NCBI RefSeq assembly: GCF_030272615.1
Contig: NC_081410.1
Coordinates: 128,983,842-129,047,841 of the forward strand
Direction of reading: 5' to 3'
Source of the DNA: Cryptomeria japonica
Taxonomy: Eukaryota > Streptophyta > Pinopsida > Cupressales > Cupressaceae
Length of the DNA stretch: 64,000 nucleotides
The notes under the pieces were generated by a model. That model made no database searches. It was not told where the DNA came from and saw nothing but the letters and a program-made list of their open reading frames with translations. Made by a program: the position numbers and the translations under genes. Below are positions 25,635 to 38,000 of the stretch, piece by piece. How positions within the stretch are numbered: the first letter of the stretch is position 1; the number at the start of each line of letters is the position of its first letter.

Positions 25635-27842
25635 TAAAGGTTTGATGTTACCAAAGTCCTATGAATTGCTTGTTGTGTTTGTTGACAATGTTTGAGATGA
25701 TAAGGTATAGCAAAGTCTGAGATGTGTTATAGACCAAGCTACCTAGTAATGAGAGGATGCACTCATAGACTAGTTTTAACCTACATAGAAATTCCTCTTA
25801 GGATGAGTTTATCCTAGATGTAGAGACACTCTAAAAAGTGATGTGTTTGTTTTGATTCAAGCAATATCTGAAAAGAACTTAGGACAAGACCTCTTTATGT
25901 TTCGAGAGTTGGAATGGATTGATGATGTATGAATGTGAGAATGGATGGAATGTTAACTTCAATAAAAACTTTGTGTTGCAAATGGGACAAATTCTTCCTC
26001 TTCTCTTTCGAAGGTTGGTGGTTCTTCCCGAAGTATGTTAGATGTGATGCAAATGTATGGAAAGTAGGCAGGATTGATTTTACCTCCTTTGTTTTTATGA
26101 TAACTCAAAGCTCTATATTGAGTAAAAGCTCTACGGTTCAAAGACTCTTGATCAAACTAGTTTGATTTTCCTTGAAGATATAGACGCATGTGACACAAGA
26201 AGGCTCTATGTGAGACAAAAATTTGTCTATTGAGATAGAAAAATATCCTTATTTTGATGAAAGCCTTTGAGCTTTATGGTCTTTTCTTCAAATTGATGTT
26301 GATGAAAATTCCTCTTTCTCAAAATGTGGAGGATGGTCATATAATTTGATATCTTGTTTGTACTTTGTTTTGATTTTTGCCAAATGTTTGGTTTTTTGAA
26401 AATTGGTGTTGGATGAATACTTTATTTTTGAATTGGTTTTGCTTTTCTTTGACAAGAAAATAGAGCAAGCACACAAACACAATAATGTTGCCTCAAAAGG
26501 CACAAATAAGGTGTGGGTCTAAATCAACCCAATCTTTGAAATTTTTGACCCCTTTTCAAATGTTTTTGTGTATGTTTTTCCAAAAGCCTAAAGTCGGCTC
26601 AATTTATCACTGGTCTGACACAAAATGAAGACACTTCAAACGCATTTTATCCCTAAGGTCAAATGGCCAGTTGCAATAATTTCAGCCCACATCTTGATAT
26701 TTCTTCAACTTTCATACTAATACCTTATGAATCTCACCGTAGAAAGTAAGGATGTGATATACTAAGTCTTGCGTGAGCATAATAGATAGATGACCCTGTG
26801 ATGGGGGAGTCACCACTTTTATCAAGCTACAAGTAGCCTTTCAAAAAGCCCTGTTTCTACTCAAGGAAATATGTATGGTGAGTATCTTGGGAGCAAAACA
26901 ATCTATGCTCTTGCACTGAATTTATCACAAATATTCTCAATCAAAAGAATGGGTAGGTTTCTATATAAAAAGGTGTCTAGTAATTTTTTATATTTTTGGA
27001 CATAAGTTCATTCTGTAGTGACTCACTCAAGAGCCTTGTAACTTGTGGTCGAGCCCATATGTCCTTTCGGTAAGTTACATTGTAGGAACAACTATACCCA
27101 AGGCTACAACTTTCACTTACACCTGATTTCTATAGCGGCTCGAAGGATTTACTGTGTGAGGTCGTTCCCAAGAGTGATGTGTCTCTTGGCATGCCTCTCT
27201 TAAAAAGATAAAATTTTGAGTGTTACTAACACTTTTCTCTTGCACCTAGGACCATGAAAGCCAAGGGAGAGGATAGTGTGTGTTAGAAGTAGGACCACTC
27301 GATAAACTTTGCACAAGTGTGCCAATCACCAAAAACACTTGTTCTTTTTAACTGACTTTCACTGCAATGTGATCTAACTATTTGGAGATGTTGCTCCAAC
27401 AAAAATGGTGTTATTTTTAACTTCAAAGGCAAAATGTTTTGTAGTCTAAGAATTTGAAATCCTGGTCAACTGAATTGAGAACACATTTTTTCTTGAAGTA
27501 AAATCGCTTTAAACTTGAAGGAAAAATGGCTTGTTCTTTTTAAGCTTTGCCCAAAACGAAGTGTGGATTATGATTTCTTTAAGTTGATGCAAGAAATGAA
27601 ATTTGTTTTGTCTTGTTTAAAGACCCAAAGTAAAATTAATCTTAACTTGCAAAAAAAATCAAATTTGCTGGGTTTAAGTTTGTGGTTCTTTTTAGTTTGC
27701 CAAAATGATGTTCTTTTTAGAGCTCCCAACTGAACAGTGTGATTAATTTTAAAACCCAAATTGAAGTGTGAAGTTTATTTAAACCAAAATAAAAAGTGAA
27801 TTCATTTTTAAGCCAACTTTGAAAAAGTTAGTAAAAAAAGTT
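25635..27842 (-). other. 5' untranslated leader of element D
   Basis: About 2.2 kb between the 5' LTR and gag with no credible coding frame. A standard primer-binding site is not obvious next to the LTR at 27842, where the sequence is a degenerate (A)n/TTAGTAA repeat. Otherwise I see nothing in it. Confidence 0.5.
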
Positions 27843-29302
27843 AGTAAGGATGACAAACACAAGCAACAAGCAAGAAACCAATTGTTAGTGTTAGAAATCA
27901 CAATTTAAACAATAGCCTAATCAAGCATATCAAGAGAGATACTAAATAAGAAATGGAAAGCATGCAAAGATAAAATAGGAAAACTAAACTCCTCCAAATG
28001 CTGACCAACACATTCATAGTGGCTCCTCCCTTGTTCCTCTCCTCTACAAGTTCCCAAATGAGTGTAGCTCTTAGTAGATTTTTGCACTATTTTTTGGATG
28101 TCTTATGGATATTCAAGATTGTGAATAAAAGCTCATGAAAATGCAAACATGAACAAACTAAAAATTAGATATTATCTAATCTAGTGTTGATTTTAGTCCA
28201 GCGGAGTAAATGTAAATGCTTATGCTAAATGCTCTCTAAATTTCACTATAGGTTAAATGCATACAAGTTTTCAGGATCTGGATTATGAAGAAATGAGCTC
28301 TATTTATAGGTAAAATGGAGCAATGGAAGGTTGAGATTGAGTAATATCAACAAGGGTTAGGATTGAAGGGCTTAAGATCCATGTGAGGACTTTCAACCCA
28401 ATCCCAGGATGACAAATGTCAACAAGAGATGGGTTGAGAGGAGAGAGAATAAGCATTAAATGCTTGACATGACTTGAGGGTTAACTTGGGAGGTAAGGTT
28501 AATGTTGAGTTGAAAGAATAAAGCCATTATCCAATAAATAATGTCTTTATCCAATGGATAAACTCTTGTGCAAAGTTAGTGAGGATAACCATGGTCAAAG
28601 CAATAAATGCTTGAAGAGACCCATGGGTTAAATGAGGGTTGAGTTAGAGGTAAAGTCTCTAACCATGGGAGCAAGCGGATTTAACCATAAATGGTTATGT
28701 AAGAGGCATTAATGGTCATGTAAGAGCCATTAGTGGTTTGGAAGAATTTAGGGGTTAGCTTGTTGAACACAATAGCATTAAATGCTTTTCAAAGACTTTG
28801 GAGTCTTTGAGAAGTGACTTCAAGTTGCTTAGGAATTTGACAATATTTAGGGGATGGATTAGGCTAATTAGGAATTATTAGAAAGTGGTTAGAAGGGTCT
28901 AGAAGGGGATTTAGGATTGCAAGTGGATTTGGTGGGTGAGAGAAAATAAGATTTAAATTAAAATAAAATTAATTTATTTTAACATGTGGTTGCAACTTGT
29001 ATTTGTAGGAGAATGCAAGTGGGGGGGAGGGGTTTAATGATTTAAATAAATGTTTTAATTTATTTATTTAAAAGAGGAAAGGGGATTAAATTAGATAAAT
29101 AGAATTTATTCATTTAATTGATTTAGAGGTGTGGTTTAATAAATTAATTTAAATAAATTGGATAATTTATTTAGTTAATAGCAGAAGAGTGTAAGGATGA
29201 ATTAATTAAATATTAATTTAATTAACTGGTGACTGATGGTTTATTAATCAAAATAAATAGTAAATATTCATTTAATTAAATGGACAAATTTATGTGACTA
29301 CA
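27843..29302 (-). repeat. 5' LTR of element D
   Basis: About 1460 bp, aligning with 13662-15102 from AAGGATGACAAACAC to TTTATGTGACTACA. The lower edge is placed by alignment only, because its last bases (AGTAAGGA against TGTTAGGA) have diverged. Both copies share short inverted-looking AT-rich runs (ATTTAATTAAATG near the outer edge). Confidence 0.85.
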
Positions 29303-29446
29303 AAAGCTATAAGATGTTTGGGATGGGAAAAGGAGAGAGACTCCATTCTATGGGGTTATTTCAAATCATTTAAGAAAACAATGAGGTAGAGAGGAAGAGT
29401 TTCAAAGCATATAGTTGACAAATACTAAATTGAAATCTGTTTTATA

Positions 29447-31727
29447 GTGAAGAAGGATGAAACACTGGTGGAGGTAGTGCAACCACAGAAGATCTGGATC
29501 ATAGAGATGGGCTATGAGGTAGATCCTAAGATCTTGGACTTATATGCCAAGACTCTTATTGATGCCCCAATAGATGAACAGGAGAAAACCTTTGGGACAA
29601 CAAAGAAGAAGGAATCCAAATTTCAAATAGGATTCAACAAGAAGAAAAGTGAAGGAAAGATCAAGAAGGTCAGAAAAGTTGTACAGAAGATGTCTTCTAA
29701 AATCAAACTAATTATTGGACTAGCTGAAGGATCTTCTTCGGCAACAGTTCAGGCCTCACCGATAGTAGCAATCGGGAAGGGTGTAGTAAAGAGGAAGAAA
29801 CCGAAGACTTATATTTCCCTAGTTACATCTGGTTCTGATACTGATGATGAGACCTCACAGATTCCCAAGAATTTCATCAGGATACCAAGGAAGAAGCCTT
29901 AGGAAGTAAAGAAGTAGAGAGTGAAGGTCACCCCTCCGGCACCCCCAAAAAAAATTTCGAAGGAGAGGAAGCCCACAAAGAAGAGTAAATCGGTTAAGGA
30001 GTCTACTTCTACTCCTGACAAGAAGAAGAAATCAGATGTAGATATAGCTATCGAATCCGGTAAGAGTATTGAAGTCATTCATCCTCTCTTAGTTGCTGAG
30101 TTGATTGATCAAATAACTAAAGATGGAATTTTGAGTAATATCCAGCATTATTATATACATATGAATGATAAGGAGCCAAAAGAGGTTGAGGAAGCAGTTT
30201 TGTTATACTTAGTTATATATAAGAAAGAATTAATAGAGATAGAAAGGTAAATACCATAAGATTTGTATAATAAACTAGATGCTAGGAGATTATCTGCGAC
30301 ATAAGAGGATAAACACATAAAGGTACATGAATTGTTAACTATTTGTGGTGCTATAACTGATGAAGAGATGCAACAGTGTTTAGATTTTGCAAATAAAACA
30401 ATTTTTTGGAGTAAAAACTAACATGTGAGTCTCATGGTAGTTAGAGTAAATGAGATAGTTAAGGAGACACATGAGGCTTGGGTAAAATTCTTTGTAGATA
30501 AACCTGAATTCTTTATATCACCTGAAGTCCCTCATAAGTCTAACACTCCAGACATCCCGATAGATGATAAGGGGAAAGGTATATTGGGCATGGATCCACC
30601 GGTTTTTGAATATAAACTAACATAGGATATTCCTCTGGTAGAACCACCTGTACAAAATGTAGAGAAACCTGTAGATAATATTGAAATTGTACAAGATAAG
30701 TAGGATACACCGGAACAAAACATTCTAGATATAGAGGTTATTGATGTGGATACAAAAAATAAACAGGTTGAGGATATTGAACCTCCGACACCAAATGTAC
30801 ATATTGAAGAGGTTAAGGTTGAACAGGTTACTGCACCAAGTGGCAAAGCCACCGCTACAAGTCATAAGTTTGAATCCTTCGGGAAGATTTTAGATAGTCA
30901 TTCATTGTTGGCACTTGACTCATTTGGTCAAGTTGATTTTGCATAGAATAATATTGAGCAACTGAGAAGTTTTGAATTCATGTATGTTGTAGCTCAGAAG
31001 TTAAGGAAGGAAGGGACTAAAGACAAGCAGGTTATTGAGCAGGTCATTCCGATTTTGCAGCAACTTGCATTAGAATATAAGGTAGATTAGATTGGAAGCC
31101 CGTCCGACAAACTGGAAGGTTTGATAGAGCATATTTCCAAAGAGTTTAAAACTCTTCAACATATTTCAAACCGACATTTAGCAGAGAGGTACAATGAAAA
31201 ACAAAAGGTCACCTGTGACAATATGCTCACATCAGACAAGGCTAAGTTGACAATAGAAATAACAAAGATTGATGGGGCTCTCAATCAGTGAAATTATATA
31301 TAGGTATTGTACTAACGCCAACAAACTTACAGTTGACTTGGACGTGAAAATAAAAGTGGCAAAGGCCCAGTTGGAACATCTGGCTAACAATTTTGATGGT
31401 ACTCAGTCATTGGCTAGCGCTATTAATGGTCAAATTTTGGTTGCAGGATCTAAGATATCAGCCTTGGAGAAAGATATGGACAAATTAATCCAGCGAGCAA
31501 GATAATTGAGAGGGTTAGTTAGTCCCCGGTTGAATACTTTGTTACTTCATAAGCGAGAAAGTATTGAATTGATGAATAAACCCACACCAACAAACCTATC
31601 AAAAGAAGAGCTTCATGCATATATTCTTAATGGTTTTGTATCCATTTTGAGCACATTGAAGATAGGTTGGGATACATACTTAGGATTTTGGAAGGGTTCT
31701 TACCCGGATATATTCAAGTACATCTAG
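29447..31727 (+). pseudogene. Element C second coding region, lysine-rich protein of unknown function
   Basis: Plus-strand region between element D and the polypurine tract of C, where a complete Copia element would carry the end of pol. The first part (29447-29902) is an open stretch of 151 codons that is strongly basic (GFNKKKSEGKIKKVRKVVQK) with an acidic SGSDTDDETS patch. The following parts are lysine-rich, then Pro/Val/Glu-rich, and end with coiled-coil-like sequence (about 31270-31505). No reverse transcriptase, integrase or protease motif is present in any frame I read. Function unknown; I have no firm family name. Decayed. Confidence 0.55.
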
Positions 31728-31968
31728 ATCTGGTAGTCACAGTTTTGTTCTCATTCTTTCATTCATTTTCCCCGGTTTTGTCATTGATATCAAAGCAGGA
31801 GAGGTTGATGTGAAAAATAATAAGGGACATAAGTAGTAATGTATAGAAAGGGGGAGAAGGATCTGACCCTGCTATCAATTTTGGTCATCAGTTTTGGGAG
31901 GAACTGGAATAGCACTTCAGCGATCCATTTTTCACACGAGTGTTGCCATCAATGCCAAAGGAGGAGAT

Positions 31969-32916
31969 TGTTGGCAATTGACACTCATCTGGTTTAGTTA
32001 TGTTGTCATTGATGGCAACACACACCATTTTGGGTTGGTCACTTAACTGATACTCACTGGTATTCATTATTTGGAAACCAACATTCAATTCATTTGGCAC
32101 ACAAGGAACCAACACTGACAGACAAGGGAAACTGACAAACTAGGAACCGGTATATGAGGCCGACATAGGAGATTGATCCAACAGGTCAACACGGTAGCAA
32201 TCAATGGCATCGGTCACAAAGTTTAATGGATTCATTTTTGTCGAGGCTGACATGTAAATAGATTGTAATATCATTGTAAGCTAACATAAGGCATTTATGT
32301 TTATGTTTAGGAAGGGTATTTAAGTTAGTTCGATTAGGTTATTTCAAAAAGATAAATGGAATATAGTGATGTGATATTGTGTGAGTGATCTTGATCAATA
32401 GAATGTGAATGTAATATTTTGTAGTCGGTCTTGGATATTGGTTTAGAGGTTTGGGAAGCAAAGCAAGATACCAATAAAGGAGGACACAGTGAAAACCAGT
32501 ACAAACTATTCTTTAACTGGAACTCATCCACCATAGCATATGCACTTTCTGAGTTCATAATTTTGTTTGTAACTCCATATTTGGTGTTTTTAGTCAGTGA
32601 GGCTCCTTTTGTGATGAGCGGTGTGCTCTAGGATGTTGGCCTTCCTGCATGTGTAGGCCCCTATTGTAGTATTTATTCATTTGGTCAGTTGATAGATATT
32701 GTGGGTCACCAATCCCACTGTGGTTTTTCCTCTTTGAGGTTTTTCACGTATAAATCTCTGTGTTATGGTGCATGCTCTTGTGGTTGCTTCATTTCTATTT
32801 GTTGTTATATTCTTTTATGATTACTAGTTATTGAAATACTTTGTTAATAAGGTTAAAATTGATCTTGTCAGTAGAACAATGATTCACCCCCCTCTCAGTG
32901 TTCTTGGATTCCAACA
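31969..32916 (+). repeat. 3' LTR of element C
   Basis: 948 bp, starting TGTTGGCAATTGACACTC right after the polypurine tract AAAGGAGGAGA (31957-31967) and ending GGATTCCAACA. It matches 11426-12411 with about one difference in eight in the part compared. Confidence 0.9.
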
Positions 32917-34500
32917 GCGCAAGGATTCAAGCCCAAAAATGAGTCTAAGAATATCTTTGATGATACCTTCAATCGACTAGTTGAGTCTATCTCGCCCTTT
33001 GATAGCATCAATTATAAGCTTAGAGTCCCCTTAAATGTCCATAGCCCTTATGCCCATGGAGAGGTAAAAATAGAACCCCCTAAGCCAAGGCCATAGCTTT
33101 CATTTGATTACTGGAGTGACCATTCAGGTTCCCCATATAGGTTGCAACCAAGGCCCCACTATGAGTTCTAATGACACCACCCCCTGCAGCCATGCGATGT
33201 CTAGCATCCCCATCAAAGTTAAGTTTGAAGCAACTAGGAATCAGGGGGACCGCTTAGTATTATGCCTCAGGAGTTGTTTGGGGTTGTTTGTGTGAGAAAA
33301 GGAGCTAGGAATGTTTCAATAGACAACAATCTCTCAATCCCTATTGGAGGGTGGATTAGGAGGCTTCCTAATCCTAGTGACATATATATTTTCCAAGATG
33401 AGCTTAAGGAAACAGGCAAAGACACTTTCTAGAGAGGCCTTCTTATCCCTGAAGATCCTATTGTTCCTCTCCTTTCAAATTCTCTAGAAGAGGTGAGGGG
33501 GAATTTGTCTACAGAGTTGGTGGACCAAGGGGTTGGAAGTGGGGCCCCTCCACTCTTGTAGAAAATGCATTGAATAATTTTATTCACAGTCCAACAAAGG
33601 TTGAGATTACTGCAGACCACCCCACAAAGGGCTTTGGCAAAGGAACAATGGAGGAAAAGATGGGGGGCTTTCCATATCCATTTTGCAAAGAACACATCTA
33701 TTAGGGAACTGAAATCCATGCTTGGTTAAGGTTTCTTGAGTGAGGATTATGTTGTGCAGAGTAGTCCAACAGAAAAAAAATGATCTTGGGGATAAGTTGA
33801 GGATTCCAAAATTCATTCCACTTAACCAGATAGATGGGGTCTTGGAGCATGCTATGGTAAGCAGTCTTAACACAGAATTTCCCGATGGGGTTCCATTTCC
33901 AAATAAATTTGTCCTCCCTACGAAAGAGTGGGAGTCTTATCCTATCTAGAAAATTCTATAGTTCCATGGCAATGAGTAGCAGGAGTGGTTGATCAAAGCA
34001 ACAATCAAAATTAGCCTTCCAAGTGTTGTTGAAGAAATAATTGGAGACCCTGACACCAAAGAAATCCTTGGCAACATCTTTAATGCTTCTAAGGGAGGGG
34101 GAACAAATCAGAGTCTTTTTCCCAAGTCGACAATCTTCCAAAATAAAATCTTTCTTCCATTACCAATGAGACACTTCATACCTTGGGATATGGGCTCTTT
34201 GCAATTGAGAATATTATTCCATATTTTGGACCCTCTCGGGAGTCCCTCTTCATTCAAAGTAGAAAGAAAGTTGCCTTGGCCAAGGTATTTAGCCCTCATT
34301 ATATGACCCTAGTCTAAGTCCTTGTGGTTATCTTCCAAATAATTTTAGTCATTACAACCTTGTTGAAGTGGGTAATTTTGTGGATTCCCAGGCCCCCCTT
34401 CAATTTCAACTTGCATACTTTATCCTAGCTAACAAGAGCAAGCCTTCTTTTTTGTTGCATTCCTGTCCAAAGGAAAGTTATTTGGATGTTTTCTAGCTTG
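32917..34500 (-). mobile_element. LINE, end of reverse transcriptase to RNase H, running into the gap
   Basis: Minus-strand L1-type LINE ORF2 remnant. In order from the gap leftwards: the block after reverse transcriptase (ITFLWTG, LVSWDKVCKLKLKGGLGIH near 34380-34490), LRAKYLG and PRGSKIWNNIL with ISQGMKCLIGNGRKILFW (about 34110-34300), a zinc-binding RVT block (about 33600-33870; FFFCWTTLHNIILTQETL and PNRCVLC) and the first part of RNase H (GDSKLIIDAIKGRD near 33000). The last block continues at 11425 beyond element C. It shows frameshifts (for example near 33700) and stops, so it is a dead copy. Its 5' part is hidden by or beyond the N gap. Confidence 0.85.
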
Positions 34501-35000
34501 NNNNNNNNNNNNNNNNNNNNNNNNNNNNNNNNNNNNNNNNNNNNNNNNNNNNNNNNNNNNNNNNNNNNNNNNNNNNNNNNNNNNNNNNNNNNNNNNNNNN
34601 NNNNNNNNNNNNNNNNNNNNNNNNNNNNNNNNNNNNNNNNNNNNNNNNNNNNNNNNNNNNNNNNNNNNNNNNNNNNNNNNNNNNNNNNNNNNNNNNNNNN
34701 NNNNNNNNNNNNNNNNNNNNNNNNNNNNNNNNNNNNNNNNNNNNNNNNNNNNNNNNNNNNNNNNNNNNNNNNNNNNNNNNNNNNNNNNNNNNNNNNNNNN
34801 NNNNNNNNNNNNNNNNNNNNNNNNNNNNNNNNNNNNNNNNNNNNNNNNNNNNNNNNNNNNNNNNNNNNNNNNNNNNNNNNNNNNNNNNNNNNNNNNNNNN
34901 NNNNNNNNNNNNNNNNNNNNNNNNNNNNNNNNNNNNNNNNNNNNNNNNNNNNNNNNNNNNNNNNNNNNNNNNNNNNNNNNNNNNNNNNNNNNNNNNNNNN
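34501..35000. other. Assembly gap of 500 N
   Basis: Exactly 500 unknown bases, a typical placeholder length, so the true distance is unknown. LINE sequence enters from the left and 2-ODD exon 2 from the right, so the junction between them and exon 3 of the gene are hidden. Confidence 0.99.
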
Positions 35001-38000
35001 TTGTCAGATCAGCTAACTTGGAACTGTATGTTCTTCGGCTATCACTGCACAACATGTCCAAAAAATTAAAATTATTATATTTGTATTCAATCAAGTAATA
35101 ATTAATTTAAATAATAGAGCTTAAATCAACTTCATACTGTCTTATGTGTCATGATATCTTAAGATAAAAACAAATTCTTTATCAATCATTACATCTCACT
35201 CTCCAAATCCAACCCTTTTGGTATCCATCTACTATCTATTTGGCTTACATGCCAAGAAAATTGAATTGAGTAATTATGGACATGTAAGTATAAAGAACAT
35301 ATAGAAAATTAACATCTGTAAAGTGGCAACAGGAATCACTCAAGAGATATTTGGTTCTAAATAATCCAAAGTTGAATTCTACATCTTGATATTTATGTTG
35401 TGTGCACAACAAATTACCCATACCTAGAGGTTTGACTACTACTAGGACAAGCTTAGGATTCCTCCTCTTATCTTAAAACAACCCTTTTTATTTTATGAAG
35501 CATGACACAATTAAAAACAAGTCAAAAAAATGAATAATAGATAGCATCTTATTCTTGTTTCGACGCTGGCACTCCAACTGAGCACCCAAACAAACCACTA
35601 TGCTGAGGCAAAAGCTACTTACATTGGGTTAAACATGGCTATCAAAGAAGGGTTCAAAAAAGTGTGGGTTGAGAGAGATTCACTTAACATCACTAGATGT
35701 GTGAGTAAACATACCAAGCCCAGCTGGACTATCAAGGACTTAATTCAGGAGTGTCACATAATGATTACAAAATTGGATAAATTCAAAATTTCCCACGTTT
35801 ATCAAGAAGGTAACATGCCAGCCAACCACCTCGCAAATATTGGTGTGGATTATGTGGACATAAGGTGGTGGACGGGAAGGGAAACTTTCTTGATACAATT
35901 GTGTGAATTGACAAGAAAGGACACCGAATGTATTGGCCACTCATATCACATTAATGATGACATATTACCAAATGAGTAATGATCTTTCGTGGGATTTGAG
36001 TTCGAATTTCAAAACCAAGGTTTCTAGAGCTTTCTTTTGTGTCTGATTTTTCATTGCCTGGTTTGGCTTTGGTGCTTACACCCAATTTTATAGAGGTAGA
36101 CTGCTTATGGGAGGTGACAAAAATAGAATGGAGCCTACTTCCTATGAGAAATGGGAAAAGAACAGGAAGTTGTTGACAAAGATTACTGATGGGGGCCTAG
36201 TGTCGTATCTCAAGAGGCTTTATGGCAATGACCCAAAAATGACAGAGGATTTTGTGAATGGTTGGAAGAAGGGTATCCTCACGACCTTTGGAGCGGAGTT
36301 TAGAATTGGTGAAGCCTTCATTGCGGAGATAACTAACTTGCAGATGGATGACAAGAAGTTTTACATAGAGAGGAAGGTGGTGGAAGAAGCCATTTTGGCC
36401 TTCTTTGACAAACAAAGCGAGAGAAACAGGGTGCGAAAGATGGCAGACAACGGTTATAACAGGAAGGACCTGCAATCACTTTGGGTGGATATGGCTGAAG
36501 TGATAATGATGTACATTAGACTTGATGACAATTATGTCAGTGTATTCTCTTACCACTTTATGATATTGAATCATTTTAGGCATAAAAAAAGAATTTCTCT
36601 TCCTTTTTACTTATTGTCTTCTCTTGAAAATAGCCTTGCGAATCATGCCAAAAATAGTGACAACCCTGTCTTACATGAGGGGTTAATCATGCTCATCATG
36701 GAATATGCCAAAGATAATGGGGTTAAACCCTCTCGAGTTGTCAAAACCCCCAATTCTTTGACCAACCCTAATGTACAAATTGTGTTTGACACGGGGATGG
36801 AGGAAAAGGGGTCTGGTATGGCTATGGACTGGTGGGACCTTAATGTCTTGGAAGATCCAGACTACTATCCCTCTCAGGAGGAGGGCCCCCCTCGAAATAT
36901 TACACCTAGCACTAGTAGCAGTAGAAGAAACAAACACCCTAGATGGGCTACCAGTAAATATAAAATTCCTAACCCCAATTTATAGGGTTCTGGGCAACCA
37001 AGTACAAAAAAGTCTAAATTAGGAGAAATAGGGGAAGCCAAGGGAAAGGAGAAGGAAATAAAGCTTGACATCCCCATTAACGTTGAATAAGGGGATACTC
37101 AAAAAGATTATGATTTTGATATTCTCCTTAATAATTCTATTAAAATCCATGAAAATTACTTTCTTTGTGTCAGCAAGGAGATCAACATGCTAAAGGAAGG
37201 AATTAAGGGCATTATTGACACCTATACCAAGACACCCATGCCAAGAAAAACTAACAAACTTATCTGAATGACACATAAACTATAAGAAGATGATAAGATC
37301 ATGAAAATGGATCATGAAACAAGGATTGGTCGGTTGGAAATAAGCTTGGAAGAGCTTAAAGGCAACCTGAGGAATCTGGTTGATATTAGCAGGGAAGCCA
37401 TGAATAATAGCATCAAGGGTCTCAAAAAGGTCAATGTGATGATTGCGGACCAAAGAGCCCAGTCCATCATTAGTATTCCACCCTCAGACACCAAATAGAA
37501 GAAGAAAATCCAAGAGCCAAACTTTCAAGGTACGGGATCACATATCACTACTAGCCCCTATACGAGGACAAGGACTAGGAACTGGGAGAATCTAGTACCT
37601 CTAGATTCATCATTGAAGAGCTGGAGGAAGTTAACAAGAGTATGATCCAAAAGAAATCGGAGCTGATCCAATCTCTGGTTTAGTGGTTTCTTTAGTTTTT
37701 TCGGTTAGTGGTTTTTGTGTTTTTGTTGTGTGAGTGTGAGTATGGCCCCTATTTCTATGGCTGTTTTTTCATTGTTTTTGAACTGGTTAGCTATTGTTTA
37801 ATTTTTTGTATTTTTATCTGACTTTAGATTTTAGGTCCCTGTAAAACCCGTTTACCTTAATAAAAAACAAATAGCATCTTATTTGTTAATTAATATTAAA
37901 TAATAAGATAATTATCTAACCAAACATTCAAATAAATAAATAAGAACCAAAACTAAGAAATATCCAAGAATGAGAAAAGAGGTGATTGAAGGAATAAATC

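Larger units (their letters stand above)
13662..29302 (-). mobile_element. Ty3/gypsy retrotransposon D, Tat-type, nested in element C
   Basis: Minus-strand element of about 15.6 kb. LTRs are at 27843-29302 (5') and 13662-15102 (3'), and on the minus strand they begin TGTAGTCACATAAAT. Order from right to left: 5' untranslated region, gag, protease, Thr/Pro-rich linker, reverse transcriptase with RNase H, a second archaeal-type RNase H, integrase, 3' untranslated region, and a purine-rich tract just outside 15102. The second RNase H places it in the Tat/Ogre branch. The LTRs differ at about one base in twenty over the first 175 bp, so it is younger than host element C. It has several breaks, and a DNA element interrupts it at 19836-20798. 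No clear target duplication was found. Confidence 0.88.
11426..32916 (+). mobile_element. Copia-like LTR element C, pol-less, interrupted by gypsy element D
   Basis: Plus-strand element with two LTRs (11426-12411 and 31969-32916), each with TGTTGG...CCAACA-type ends. It has a primer-binding site at 12414-12425 (TGGTATCAAAGC, initiator-tRNA-Met type) and a polypurine tract at 31957-31967 (AAAGGAGGAGA). Leaving out inserted element D, it is about 5.85 kb. It has a zinc-knuckle gag-like part and a second lysine-rich part, but no visible protease, integrase or reverse transcriptase, so it was probably non-autonomous. The LTRs differ at about one base in eight in the first 150 bp compared, so it is old. 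The 5-bp flanks (GTGGA, GCGCA) agree at three positions. It sits inside a LINE RNase H. Broken in several places. Confidence 0.85.
35554..37870 (+). mobile_element. 5'-truncated LINE insertion carrying an extra downstream protein frame
   Basis: Plus-strand retroposon of 2317 bp in intron 1 of 2-ODD copy 1. It is flanked by perfect 13-bp duplications (35541-35553, 37871-37883) and ends in an A-rich tail (TTAATAAAAAACAA). It starts inside RNase H, so it is 5'-truncated as LINEs often are. A long separate protein frame (36107-37498) follows RNase H, then a T-rich 3' region with TTTAGGTCCCTGTAAAACC before the tail. The same 3' signature occurs at 43.6 kb. It is antisense to the host gene. Confidence 0.85.

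Noticed and set aside
34429-35094. Open frame spanning the N gap on the minus strand
   Set aside because: It is open only because the bases are unknown. Its two ends belong to a LINE and to a 2-ODD exon.
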